Below, piece after piece: positions 1 through 12,024 of a stretch of 64,000 nt of DNA. The translations under genes were made by a program, and so were the position numbers. The notes under the pieces are model-generated. The model saw only the letters and a program-made list of their open reading frames with translations, had not been told where the DNA came from and ran no database searches. The stretch covers positions 745,064 to 809,063 of the forward strand of contig NW_006499435.1 of assembly GCF_000471905.2 (NCBI RefSeq), given 5' to 3'. Source of the DNA: Amborella trichopoda (Eukaryota; Streptophyta; Magnoliopsida; Amborellales; Amborellaceae). How positions within the stretch are numbered: position 1 is the first letter of the stretch; the number at the start of each line of letters is the position of its first letter.

Positions 1-295
1 ATCTCTAACATAGAGATCATGAATATGAAAAAATAAATAAAAATTGAAAACTATAAATAATAATTCTATTAAGAAAGCATTTGGAGTGTTAGTTTCCATT
101 GTTTTTAGATAGAGCACCTACTTGCGTCCATCTTTAAGATGGATGCTTTATACTTACTGAACCGCCAACATGTAAAAATGCGATCCAGCCCGCATGAAAC
201 AATTTTCCTTAAATCTGTATCTTTTTCCAACACTATGGACCGAACAAATCCATAGTAAGGGTATTTTAGGTATTTAAAAAACCAAGGGGAAAATG
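1..295 (+). repeat. dispersed repeat family F, copy 1 (cut by window edge)
   Basis: The sequence matches 51275-51545 and 59729-60000 by eye: the shared order is an ATCATGAATATG block, then TAATAATTCTA, then a short perfect hairpin with arms GCATCCATCTT/AAGATGGATGC (one arm base changed here, near 126-148). More diverged copies lie at 11055-11365 and, reversed, at 23335-23610. No coding content is seen. It is probably a non-autonomous element, but no termini can be fixed because this copy runs off the window. Confidence 0.6.
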
Positions 296-977
296 GTATA
301 GGCATTTTGTGTGAAAAATTTAGATTTTAAAAATTAAAACAAAAAAAAGAAAAAAGAGGGACATTAGCAATGATTTCTCTCTCTTTTTGTTTTCATAGAA
401 GATTGTCATATAAGCTAATGGGCCTCTGGTATAGTATAGTCCCGATGGCCTGGATTGAACAAGAAGAGATGATTTGGATGGCCAAGAGCGGTGGACTCAT
501 TTATTCTAAATTTTTTGCGCAATTCTATTTTTTAAAAAAATTGTGCATGGAGAGGAGACCTAGGTGTGTGTAAATTTTGTGGTCTATTGCAGCCGTATTT
601 TCAAAAAAAAATTATTAACACAAATCTAGCCATTCGTCTCTTTCAACTTCAATCCAGGCCAACCATCCCAATCGGCTCATATAATCATTTTCAACTTTTT
701 ATTTTAAAAACAAAATTTAAAAATAATACTCATAACAAATATTGTGCGTTCCAAACAAGGACAACACCGCCAATGGAAAACATTAGAGAATTCATTATAG
801 AGCAAAGAAAACAATGTGAAGTCAAAAGAGAGTGGAGGTTAAGCTAGTTTGGATTCATATCTTGAACGTGAACATTGTGGCTTATATGTCCATCCTTAGC
901 TGAGATGTGGTCCAAGGAGAAAGGCATTTTTTAATTTTTCCTTTAGCACACATACTCTCATGATGCATACAAGCCAT
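296..977. other. AT-rich intergenic stretch, nothing recognised
   Basis: Only short open frames without family resemblance are present. No tRNA-like fold, LTR terminus or conserved domain was seen. Confidence 0.6.
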
Positions 978-1960
978 TGTTCGATATGGTGATATCCAAA
1001 ATCACCCACCTAAGGAAATCTCATATTATGTGGGATTGAGATTGATATTGATAAGTTTTTTAAACGAAATAAAAATCCAAAATGATTAGAACTCTTGGTT
1101 TTGAGATATATGTAACTTCTATGGGAAGTTTCATATTTGATGTGGATTTCTAACCTTATATGTGTGTGTGTGTGATGAAAGTACAGAGAATTTGTGTGCT
1201 CTATTTGGGTCACCATATGGGAAATGTAGCTTCATCTAAAGAGAGGTTGGGTCTCCTCTGTTCCAGAGGCAATGTCTCCCCTTAGAGAGAAGATAGATAG
1301 CTTCCTACAGATTCATCTAAAGAAAGAGGTTGGCTCTCCTCTATTCCAGCGGCAAGGTCTCCCCTTAGAGAGAAGAGAGTTTCCTATGGATTCCTCTAAA
1401 GAGAGAGGTTGGGTCTCCTATGCTCCAAAGGCGAGGTCTCCCTTTAGAGAGAAGAGAGCTTCCTACGGAGAGAAATATTATGGATGTGTTTCTTGTAGAT
1501 TAAGATGGCGGTTTCTTGTAGAGATGCGGTTCTTATAAAGATTTTGGGTGTGGTTTCCCCTTTTAGAGAGAAAAAGTCTCGGTTGCTCTCAATGGTCTCT
1601 TCTTGGACAACGGTTTAGCTCTAAAATAGATATAGTCTCTTCCTGGACAACGGTCGAGGCTGTGGAATAACGATAGGTCTCTTCATGAACATTGGTTTAG
1701 CTGTGGAATAGAGATGAAAGATCGGCGAGTCATGTCAATCGGGAGAGAGGGTTTAAAAGGGTTTGCCCGATTGGGTTTTGTTGAATATTAGAAAGGTAAC
1801 TCTCTATCCCGAAATCTGTGATGTAACTTTTATTGGTATAATAGATTTCAATTTGCCGTACCCGTAGATGTAATCCTCTTGGGGGGAACCACGTAAATCT
1901 TTGTGTTCTTGTGGCGTGTGTGTTTCATACTTTATTTCTCGTATTATGGCTAATGTTCTC
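978..1960 (+). mobile_element. LTR-retrotransposon LTR fragment, probably solo or truncated
   Basis: It begins TGTTCGATATGG and carries the same ordered blocks as 13269-14016: a CCAAAATCACCCAC start, a TTATGTGGGATT block, a GTGTGCTCTATTTGGGTCACC block, and an end with AACCACGTAAATCTT followed by GTGTGTTTCATACTTTATTT. This is the layout of a long plant LTR with its polyadenylation region at the end. Positions about 1238-1470 hold three copies of an about 79-bp GA-rich unit (AGAGAGGTTGGGTCTCCT and so on), so the open frame over this stretch is a repeat by-product. No primer-binding site or coding region follows; the 3' end is lost near 1960. Confidence 0.6.
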
Positions 1961-2069
1961 CCCTATTTTATTTCTAACTGGATAAGTACACGATCTTGCT
2001 AGGGTCCAACTTTTGGGATTCTTCTTTCCACATCTAAAAGGATTCTTAAATCCTAACAGCGATTTGCTC

Positions 2070-2634
2070 CCTCAAGTATGAAGACAGGTGGCTAGTTTGC
2101 ATACTTTTAGATCAAATCAAACTGCGGTTATCCAAGGACTCCACCACCTTCTAATTCAGTTAAACCGAACTTTGATGGAAGTTCTTTTGAAAACCTATAT
2201 ACAGCTGGTTTTAGTGGATTGATAAGAGATGATGTGGAGCATTACCATTTGTTCATATTCGGGCCCATGTAGTTTCACTACGGTAAATGAACATGAAGGT
2301 AGAGGGCTTTTGGAAGGAATAAAGCTTCTATCAAGGATTTGACAGAGGTAAGATTATAGAAGGTTATTATGCAAACATCATTGCATGGAGTAAAAGTTGA
2401 AGCCAATATGCATTGGAATCTTACTATAATCTTTCGTGAGATATGGGACATTCTACATAATCTAAATGTTAATATTGGTCATTACTATTGAGAGGCTAAT
2501 GCTGAAGCTAATTTTTTTTGCCGAAGGACGTGTCCACCAATCATCGATCATTTCCTTCCGGTGATTATTATTTGTATCCACTTGCAATTTTGACTTTTTA
2601 ATGGAATTTCTTTATTACCGTTCAGAAAAAAAAG
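2070..2634 (+). pseudogene. LINE 3' remnant: RNase H-like domain and tail
   Basis: Around 2136-2270 one frame reads a proline-rich lead, then VKPNFDGSSFEN, then TAGFSGLIRDD. This is the opening of the RNase H-like domain (RVT_3 type) at the C terminus of plant L1-type LINEs. Past it the frame is broken by stops and shifts. Near 2490-2600 the usual domain end (an EANAEANFF stretch) is recognisable in another frame. The copy ends in a run of eight A at about 2627-2634, fitting a LINE tail. It is truncated at 5' and dead. Compare the better preserved copy at 27408-28752. Confidence 0.65.
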
Positions 2635-2844
2635 TAAAATGATATTTTTACATGTGAAACTTTGTCGTCCACACCATTCCAAAAAAGAAAAAAAAAAAAA
2701 CTTTGTTGTCCACATCCGAAAAAAAACAGGAAAAAACAAAAAAAGAATCTTGAGTTTGATTTGACCATAAATAAATTGGAAGATCTATGTTCATTATAAA
2801 GACATTATTTTAAAATGCATATGAATTTTATTTTATTTTCTTTT

Positions 2845-2975
2845 TTTGTTGTCGAAGTAGCTTGATTGAGGAGGTTATATCCCCAATTTTGGGGTCCTAA
2901 GAAATTCTCCAAAATAAGGTCTTTCCCGAGCAAGTGAATCTCTAGAAACGCTCCCATGGGAGAATCGAAACTTTT
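2845..2975 (+). repeat. dispersed repeat family B copy
   Basis: It contains the shared blocks GGTTATATCCCCAATTTT, GGGGTCCTAAGAA and a CTCCCATGGGAG palindrome near the end. Related copies are at 15895-16015 (reversed), 17315-17445, 34600-34710 and, more weakly, 50640-50765. The type of element is not known. Confidence 0.45.
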
Positions 2976-3326
2976 GTCATTTTATTTTAGCATAAGCAAC
3001 AGAGTAATTTAAAAAGGAAAAGAGCCCGGCTTAATTGGTTACCGCAATACTACATCCTCGGCTCATTTCCTATCAAGGGTACGGGTACGAAGATCTTCGT
3101 ACTGATTCACCCACATAATAATTTAAAAGGGCAAAATTGCTATTTAGGAAAACAATTTCGATCCAAAATGCATAGATTTAATCACTAGATGTATATATTA
3201 TTTTTTAAAAAAAAATTGAATTCCTAAATACTTAGATTTAATCACAGGCAAGCTAGATCCTTGAAAAAGGCACCCATTGATTGGAGATCAAAAAGAGTTC
3301 TACAAAAAGCTACTATTGACATTTGT

Positions 3327-3622
3327 TAGGGCTGGTAACAGTCCGGGCCAGCCCAGCCGAGCCCTAGAACCCAAAGGGCTGGCCAGCCCTGATCGGGCCA
3401 AAAAGGGCCTGGCCCAAGTCCAGCCCCAGCCTAATCAGGGCCGTGCTAAATAAGATTTTAAAAATGAAGGACTAAACACAAAGAAAAAGCTGGCTTGACT
3501 TGGGCCCGGCCCTACCCTACCCTTAAGCTATGGTTGCCCAGCCCTTAGGCTACATTTTGTAGCCCAAGCCCTAGTTTTTAGAGCCTAACGGACTGGGCCA
3601 ACCACCCCCATTGCCACCTCTG
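3327..3622. mobile_element. hAT-type MITE, about 296 bp, GGCCC/GGGCC-rich
   Basis: The left end TAGGGCTGGTAAC and the reverse complement of the right end (about CAGAGGTGGCAATG) resemble the TAGGGNTGGCAA ends common in plant hAT non-autonomous elements. The inside is GC-rich, full of GGGCCAGCCC strings, and stands out from the AT-rich surroundings. Possible 8-bp target duplications are ACATTTGT and ACAAAAGT, only 5 of 8 matching, so the insertion is old or the ends are slightly off. Similar elements are at 32156-32211 and 53229-53518. Confidence 0.5.
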
Positions 3623-3630
3623 ACAAAAGT

Positions 3631-6600
3631 TAGTTGATTGCACAACTTGAAAACTTCTTGAAATCACATAAATCAGAAGTGTGTGCACTCTATAATTGAT
3701 TGATGTCAATTTTCTTGCCATTTGTAATCTTATTCCATTCCTCTCATTAGTACCTTCCTTTTCCAAATACAATATGCGTGACACATTGTCTCCCCCATGA
3801 AAAATAAAAATATTGATTTAGCCAGCCTGATTTGGTTTAGGAAGATGATGGATTATATATAAACTTATTAGGAAGATGATGGATTATATATAAACCTATG
3901 CTCCACGACTTCCGAATACAGCGTGCCTAACAAATTTGAAATTGATTTAGCCAGCTCAATATGATTTGGAGATAATGGATTATATATAAAACTATGCTCT
4001 ATGGCTTGAAATCACAATCAATCTTATTTTCCGTAAAACATACACAATTGACAATTGAGTCCCACATTTGCACTACTAATCTGATCTTCACCAAATTCAT
4101 ATGGCCACCAGTTGATATTGTTTATTTCTCCTTTCTTCTCAAACGTGCAAAAATCAAAGGGTCCCATCTCATTTCTCATCGGAAAATGTAGTTTCAGTGT
4201 TTGAAACCTAAGTGATGGCCTCAAAGTCATCTCCACCCCCGAACAAGAAATGTGAAGCTCCGATACTAAAAATAGTGTTCATTTGCTGGACTATAGACAT
4301 TTGATGGTTCAAATAATATGTTACAAGATATGCTATTTTTAAAGCTTGAAATCATTTTCTTTTCTAGATCCCTATTTTAAAAAGTTTTTAAGAATTGCAT
4401 TTTTGGCCAGAAATAATATGCAACGATCTTTTTTTTTTTTTTTTCCTGATATGTTAATGGTGGGAATAGAAAGTGTGACAACCTTCAAAATCAAAGATCT
4501 TAATATTTTCGAGGCTAAACCAAACAGCTATTTTTAATGTAAGATTGAGATCTCTTACCCTCTCATTGGGTGAGTCCTGCTTCCCACGTGTAACATATTT
4601 GTCCACACGAGAGTGAGAGAGCGAGAGATGAGACATGGAGACAACGTACAAGATACAAAAGTAAGAGAAAAGGAGAGAAGTTATAATATTGAATAGCACA
4701 CTTGGTGGGGGAACATGTAGCCATAACTTTGGATCATGCACAAATAAATTATTCCTGAGGATAAATATTGGACTAATAAATATTACATGATATGAAAAGT
4801 TGAATAGACCAATAGCTAGTGAGGATCATTTCTTGATAATGCAAAAATAATAGTTAAGTGAGATCCTTGATTTCATATAAGCTACCTAACCAAAATAATA
4901 ACATTTAAAGGAGGCCCATGGCCGGGTCCAGCTTAAAAAGTTTTTATTCTTATATTGAATTTATTTATTAAAATTAAATAAAAATAAAAGAGAAAATAAC
5001 TTATATATCTATTATATTTACCGTTATTACGATATTATTTTCAAGTTTCCATTATTATATATCTATAAATGTTTGTCAACTTCACGACACTTTTAAAAAA
5101 AGATGGATCTGCCTTTTTTTTGGTGTTTCAAAAACTGAAGTTTAGAATTTTTTGTTTTTCAAAAACCTAAAATTAATAATTTTTGGATTTTGAAAATCCG
5201 AATATAACAATAGGTGGCACAAGGTACAGAGAATCCATGGCAAGCTCATGAGTTTATTCAGGCTCCCTGAAAATGCAAAGGTCGATGAAGTGAAGGCAAC
5301 AATGAAGTATTGGTCCATAATGTGACTGTTCCCAAGGTTGAAGCCCCAAATTTCTGACATTAAATCGGTCGAGATTTTAGGCTAATTGTTGAGTGTTTCT
5401 TCCGTTTTTCTTAGTTTTCCAGCTAATTATCTCAGTTCTTCTCTCAGTCTTTGGTGATCTTGTGCAAAATCTAATGACATTGTCAAAATATTTAGATTCA
5501 TGGGTGTCAAAATATTTAGATTCATGGGTTCTCTGTGTGTATAATGAAAGTTGTTTTCCTCAATAATGGTGTTTATTATTCCTCTCAATCTTTGAAAAAT
5601 GAAAAGCGAACAAAGAAATTTCAAAGTTAAAAAATGTTTGATAATTAAACAATGATGTTGTTTTTTTTTTATCTTGCAGTTAAATCAACAATTGGTTGCG
5701 TTCTTCAGTTGCCGTTTCTGAAAATTTCTCAAAATTTGGTTGCTTGAGGCTTTATGATTCTCCTGCAAAGTTTCATCCGCTATTTTGCCTAGCAAGGGGA
5801 AAATGAAGTTAGGTAAACCGCTCTCTCTCTCTAACCCAACTCTCTCTCTCTATCACCTCTCTCTCTAACCCAACTCTCTCTATCTATCCCCTCTTTTTCT
5901 CTCTCATGCGAAAATTTTGAACATTTATGTTTTTGAAAAATCAAAATTGGCCAGTTCTATCTTTTTTTTTAAAAAAAAAGAGAAAAAACATATAAATTAG
6001 GATTTTCAAAATTCAAAAATGTTTAATTTTCAATTTTTGAAAAAATTAGAAATTTTGAAGATTTCGGTTTTTGAAAAATCTAGCATATCAATTGTTTATA
6101 AAAAAAAGTGTAATAAAGTTGAAAAAATTGGTATATGTGTAATAACATAAACGTAGAGGTAATCTTGTAATAATAATAAATATAACAGGTATACACGTTA
6201 TTAAAATACTTTTGGAGGCATTATTTCAATCAAAAATAGAAATGAATTCCATTGAAATAATTATTTTATGAGAATAAGCAAAAAACATAGTTGATGCATA
6301 TATTTTTCGGCCCAAACAAAAGCCAAAAGATTATGCGTCCAGCATATACTACATTTACTCTCTTAGGTAAAACCCTAAATGATAGTGTGTTTACCTCAAA
6401 AAATTTGGGTTACATGCTCCTCAACTTAGCCACCAACTTAAATAATAATAATAATAATAATAATAATAATCATATTGTTGTTGTTGTTCTTATTATTATT
6501 ATTATTATTATGTATTTTACAATTTAGGTAGACATGAACTCCGAATATGAATTCTTTCCTCTTCTAAATACTCATCTAATAATTCTAAAATTATCCCAAA

Positions 6601-7750
6601 CTTTCAATTGAGAAATCCTCCTAAGAGGGAGCAAATGTATAATATGATCCTTCGGTGTTATGTTCTCAAGTGCCATAGCTATGAAATGATAAAAATTAGA
6701 TAAATTTGAGGCAAATTTTACATAAGTCAAACCATGAACTACGACTAAATTATTTGGCCTGAAATAAGAGAGAGATATCGGGATAATTAATAAAAAATAA
6801 GGATTGTTTATAAAAACCATTTGCGTTTTTATACAAAGCGGTCGCAATCATTTTTATCTTTTAAATTTCACAATGGGTAGTTATAAGAGTGTCATTGAAT
6901 AGATACAAAGTTCCAAACAAAAAAGACTCATCCCAAATCATCTGATTTAACATCTAATGAGTAGGAATAATTGTGACCTCCTTGTAATAAAAATAAATAG
7001 TATCTTTGTAAGCAACTCCATTAAACTAAATGTTCTTCATTAGTTTACGAATGTAGTTAGCTATTTTTATCAAGTAGAGCAATGACAATGTGTTAGCTAT
7101 TTTTATCAAGTAAAAAAAAATCGAAATAATAGTTTAGAATTAAAATATACATTTAAAAAATTGCTTAGCTTCAGTTAGATGGTTGCAAGGTTAAATTTGG
7201 GTAGTCCAACCGCCTAAAACTAGTCAAACAGTAGTTTTGATAGGTTTTCGACCCAACTGTTTTTTATCTTAGACTGAATCAGCCAAGACACTACTCAATG
7301 GTCCAATCGATCGAGTCACTCAATCCAATTTTGATAATTGTGGTACAAACATCTTTAGCAATGTAGTAAGGAAGCAGTACCAATGGGATTTTGATTATCA
7401 TGGTCATAGACTTGAGTCATACAGCAAGAGTTAGAGGCTGATTAGGCCAAAGACTGCCCAACTCGGTCGAGTCACACAACAAAGAAAAAGAAAAAAGAGG
7501 TATATAAACTATAAATAATTGTCAGACTCGCTAGATTTTTCGGGTTAATCATCTAGACCCATCAGTGTTTCATGCGTGAGTGACTCAGTGAGTCGAAACC
7601 AAAGTATGAAACACTTGGTTAACTCAACAGCCTCATATTTCATGCTTCATACTTGAAGAACAGTAGCTTCACTTAAAGGGTAGAGAAAGACCAAATAAAA
7701 TGATGCACATGGATATAATCACATGGCCTGGAGGTTATCATTGTCCCATC
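3631..7750. other. AT-rich intergenic DNA with simple repeats
   Basis: No gene recognised. It contains a direct repeat of a GATGATGGATTATATATAAA segment three times at about 3840-3990, CT-rich runs at 5818-5905, (TAA)n/(ATT)n tracts at 6441-6511, and a block at about 6870-6990 that resembles 18010-18200. Open frames over the simple repeats are low complexity. Confidence 0.6.
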
Positions 7751-8276
7751 CAGTGTTTGCAAACTGGAAACACTGGAACCAGGTGCAAACTGGAAACTGG
7801 AAACGGATTGACTGATACGGTTTTGGAAGGTTTTTGTGGTCTGGCTTTTGTGGTCTGGCCAAGTATTTAAAAAAAAAAAATCAAAAAACATTTTATAAAA
7901 TCCTAAAAAATAAGGAATTTGTTTTTGAATATTTTTATCATATTTGGCAAAGATTAGCATGTGTTTTGGCCCTAAATTGTTATTTTTATATTTTCTCAAC
8001 GTTTTTAGATGATTTTGAAAATACACTTGGGCACAAATCGATATTTTAAAATCCATTTTTTCACTAATTTTCAACTTCATTTGGACGCTCTTTGTTTACT
8101 CATGCTTTAAATGTATTTTTCATGTTTTTTTTAGATTTGTTTTATTTATTTTTTTACGCTTGTGCGATTGGGAGAGATTTGCCCGATTAGACCGGTTGAA
8201 CCAACTGGTTTACCGGTTACTCAGAACCAGCCCTTGGCTGGTTTTCTAGGCCGGATTCGATTTTCAAACACAGTAA
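7751..8276. mobile_element. hAT-type MITE family H copy (about 525 bp)
   Basis: The ends are CAGTGTTTGCAAAC on the left and, reverse-complemented, about ACTGTGTTTGAAAA on the right. The interior has alternating ACCGGTT/AACCAGC strings and a shared AT-rich core (TTTTGAATATTTTTATCATATTTGG). The core and ends match the copies at 51831-52332 and 60270-60801, which have good target duplications. No matching 8-bp duplication is visible here. Degenerate relatives occur near 30225-30450, 32950-33415 and 48215-48330. Confidence 0.55.
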
Positions 8277-10309
8277 AATTTCTAAGAACCCAATATCATC
8301 GTTTCTAGAAGCAACATCAATGGAACCTTCAAATGCCTTGAGCCACTAGACGAAACATGAAAAGCCATACAAGATTAATTAAATGGTTTATTTTTATTAC
8401 TTAATTGGATAGCCTTTGACATTTTAAGACAAGGTTGGCAAGAGTGGGAAATGGACAGCTTTGAGAGTTTGTTACCTGGTGTTAGTTAAAGACTAACACT
8501 GGAAAATGACACTTACTTGCTCCCTTCTTGTTTAGCTAAAGTTAAGCTTCACAAGGAAACCACTTTTCTTTTGTAACTATAGGGAGTAGGTCCATTGTTT
8601 TCTTTTGAATTTCCTTTCCATTAATTTCCATTAACGTTATCAAGAGTAATACACTCGCAAATATTTAGTGTTGGAAAATGGTTGGACAGGGCCGCAGCCC
8701 TATCAAAATAAGTAAACCTCACCTCATAATTCATCAAAAATAACCATTTAAGCACTAAAAAACCTTAAGATCGATAATCTCAGCTTGAACATTAGGGTTG
8801 TGTACAAAAATTAGGATCTTAAGCTCTAAAATTGATGTATATTATAACAAATTATTTAGGCCATCTATTTTGCTTTAAAAATAAGTGTTCATATATCCGC
8901 AAGATCTGCATCATTTTTTGAGTTTCAAATTTTATTGGTGATGTTGAAAATTGATTTTAAAACCATCATAGACTTTCCTCGCCTAGAGTACTTTATAGAC
9001 GAGGATTTGGGGTGAGGCTTTATTTTATTTTTATAAAGCCTAGTCCTTATAGAAACCTCAGCCTTTATAAAATTGAGCCTATGCAAATAATTGTTCATAT
9101 GTAAGTTCATAATTATTGATACGGGTCTTTGCCGCATAAAAAGAGAAACTTTGAAAAAGTCAAAATTGTGAATCATATTGTTTTGGCTTTTTTTATTTTT
9201 CTAATGTTACTTTAATATCTTCGTAAGAATAGAATTCTAGACGTCATAATATGACACTTTCACTGTGAACATTGAGGGCTAGATGTCTTTTCTAAGTGTA
9301 ATCTTCTATCCATCTTTTCTAAGTGTAATCTTCTATCCACCCTCCTTTACAAGTGAGAGTGAGGTTGACTTCTAATGCAAATAAGAAAGATTAGAAAATT
9401 TAAATTTTTATTATTGTTATTTCGTTTTTTTATTGGTTAGAATATTTTTTCTCATGTGAGATAGAAGATGATGGACTTTGAATCTTCTGGTGCGTGAGTT
9501 TTTGGTGCCTCGGTTGTTTTGATGAATAGGATAACAATTGGGTTTGTTGGTTTTAAAGTGATTAATATAAATTATGTTTGGTTAGGATAAGGCTTACAAT
9601 GAAGTAGTTTGATCGGATCCACATGAGTTTTAGGGATAGATAGTTTATTTTTTGTTAGATTTTTATTTTATTTATTTATTTATTCTTTTAAATGTATTTA
9701 AAAGAGGAGATATCATATCTTTGTTAATAGAGAATTGATGATTGAGTCAAGAGTTGATATTGTCAAAAAAAATCATAGAATGGATTGCCTTGGAGACCTA
9801 GATAAAAAGTATAATCTCTGAAAACCTTTATTTTCATTTTTATTTTTCTAATTTATTTTCTCCCTACATCAATTTCGACTTCCCCGTAGGAAATTAAGAA
9901 TAGATAAGCACTGTGTCCAGCTTTGTGACTCTGTCCCAAATTTCCATGAAGACCTGAGTTAAGTTGCCAAGGATACCTCTCTATCAGCTAGTCCATTATT
10001 GGAGGTCAACAGATTTCATGCTTTTGTGGGATCATTCTATCCATTTATTTCCTTGGATAAAATCCAGTCTAGGCGTATTTTTATGACCTGAAATTTTGGA
10101 GATGTGACCTCTTCAACCAAGAAACTTACCCTAAAAAATAAAAAATAAATAAATAAAAATAAAATGATATTCAAATATGGTATTGAAAGACCTGAAATCT
10201 TGGAGATGTGACCTCTTCAACCAAACAACTTACCTTTAAAAACGAAAACAAAAAAAGTACATTCAAATATGGTATTGAAAATTATAACATCCCATGATTG
10301 AATATAGAT
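8277..10309. other. intergenic DNA, repeats but no gene
   Basis: About 8690-9070 is related, in reverse, to about 16270-17020 (shared blocks on a CCTCACCTCATAA theme). A 27-bp unit is doubled at 9286-9339, and an about 107-bp unit (ending CAAATATGGTATTGAAA) is doubled at about 10085-10280. Nothing coding was recognised. Confidence 0.5.
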
Positions 10310-10710
10310 GGTATATTTTTTGTGAAAAAGTTTATACAAGGTTGCAATTTTAAAATATAGAATTAAAGTCCACCCAAAAAATCTGCACTAAAAATGTTTT
10401 TTGAAGTTATAAATCCATATAATTGATCATCTCAACATCAAGATGTATGAATATGAAAAGAAGAAATGACTTTGAGTCCCAAAAATAGTGCATCTTACAA
10501 CATGTTATCTGGACCATCTGTTTTCAATATTTTCATGTGCTTATAGATCTACTTGAATTGAACTATTTTTAAAGTCTAAAATTTTATAAATAGATATGAA
10601 AATGGATTATGAGGCCATCCTAAAAATTTTTACACCAAAATTATATGTAACGATAAGATTTGGGGGTGCACGTTTATTGAGATTGTTTAGGGTTGCAACC
10701 TTACGCAAAC
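10310..10710 (+). mobile_element. MITE family G copy 1
   Basis: It follows the family order described at 26812-27190, in the opposite direction: GTTTATACAAGG start, TTGATCATCTCAACATCAAG block, ATAGATCTACTTGA block, and a GGGTGCACGTTTATTG end. Confidence 0.6.
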
Positions 10711-11054
10711 TGCACCCAAATTTTTAAGGGTGCGATCTCATTGGAGAACTCAAATCTAAGTCTCTCTTCTTCTTCTTTTAGTTTAAAGAAAATGGCTATC
10801 TGATAATTGTTAAGTGGATTCGAAATTTCGTAAATAAAATCGTTCATTGTAGCTCTTTCACCCAAGAGAGTCAAGATACAATATGCTATTGCGAAATCAC
10901 AATATATTTCCTCATATGATGAATCCTCAAGATGTTCCTTTTCTTATAAGAGTTCAAGAGATCCTCTCATGTGATTGTAAAGTTCATTTTATTTAGAGTA
11001 ACTTTTAGGTGCTCATAAAACTATTAATTGGAATTACACTTTATTATGGATAAT

Positions 11055-11365
11055 TATTTGGTGCATCCATGCCCGCATCTGTTACTACGCAGGCTTGGAG
11101 ATCTACACCATCCATCAAAGAAAGTGTAGATCTACACCATAAATAAAAGTCAGCTAAAGAAAAAGTAAAATCAACAGCTCAAATATTTTCTCCAAAAAAT
11201 ATCATTTTTAGTTTTAAAATTTTATTTATTTTTACAGATTAATAATGCACATGTTAACGATTATATATTATCTAAAAAATATTGAATTCTATTACAAAAG
11301 TAAAGAATTAAGGGGCCCATATTTCTACATGCTAGTCAGTGGAATCATAGAAACCGTGTCCTTTT
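11055..11365 (+). repeat. dispersed repeat family F, diverged copy
   Basis: It shares with 23335-23610 (reversed) the blocks GGCTTGGAGATCTACACCATC, ATATTCTTTAAAA-like core and GGGCCCATATTTCTAC, and more weakly with 51195-51350. No coding sequence is seen. Confidence 0.45.
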
Positions 11366-11508
11366 ATTATTATTTCTTTTTTAAATAGAGTTTAACGAAA
11401 TCACTGAAGTCACCGTAATGTGTTAGTGTTTTTTTTTTTTTAGGAGAAACAATATGCTGGTTTTGAGAGCTAGGTTTTGACCTCTAGGTTTTAGAGGTTA
11501 TATAAAAA

Positions 11509-12024
11509 GGGGAAAACTTTCTATATTCCCTCTACAACATAGAAGTTCTATCCTCCCTCTACCATCCAGCCGTCTATTTTTTATCAAGAGAGCCACTCAT
11601 CGTTTAATCTTAGATCCGACATCTCAAAGTATTTTATTTTTAGTTTTTTTTAATACAAATATTTTGAATATGAAATTTGGTACGTGCCATCTTCTTATTG
11701 GGACGCACCTATAAAAAATATTAACAATAATTTTTCGATAAAATATAATGACCAAAATACCCCTTAAAACTTTTAGGGGTATTTTGCTCATTTTATTTTA
11801 TTGAAATTTTTTTTTACATATATTTTTCGTTAGTGCGAGTTTAATAGAGGAATGGATGTCTAAAATTTTGTGTCAAAATAGTTTATAAAATAAAAATAAA
11901 AATAAAATAGTGTAGAGACATGACATTGTGATTGGGGCAATCTTAACCGTTCATTCAAAAATGGGCGGTTGGATAAAAGGGAGGATAGAACTTCTATGTT
12001 GGGAGAACATAGAAAGCTTTCCCT
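11509..12024. mobile_element. Mutator-like foldback MITE, 516 bp
   Basis: The first about 65 bases (GGGGAAAACTTTCTAT...) are mirrored by the last about 65 (...ATAGAAAGCTTTCCCT) with a few mismatches; both arms contain ACATAGAAGTTCTATCCTCC. The centre (11748-11793) is a second hairpin with arms AAAATACCCCT/AGGGGTATTTT. Long terminal inverted repeats and foldback shape suit a Mutator-like non-autonomous element. The expected 9-bp target duplication is not clear (TATAAAAAG versus AATCGAAGG). Confidence 0.65.

Noticed and set aside
1272-1538. An 88-codon open frame as a protein gene
   Set aside because: It covers an about 79-bp GA-rich tandem repeat inside an LTR; the peptide is repetitive because the DNA is.
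3021-3120. A tRNA or SINE at the GCCCGGCTTAATTGGTTACC stretch
   Set aside because: No cloverleaf or convincing box A/box B pair could be drawn, and no target duplication is visible.
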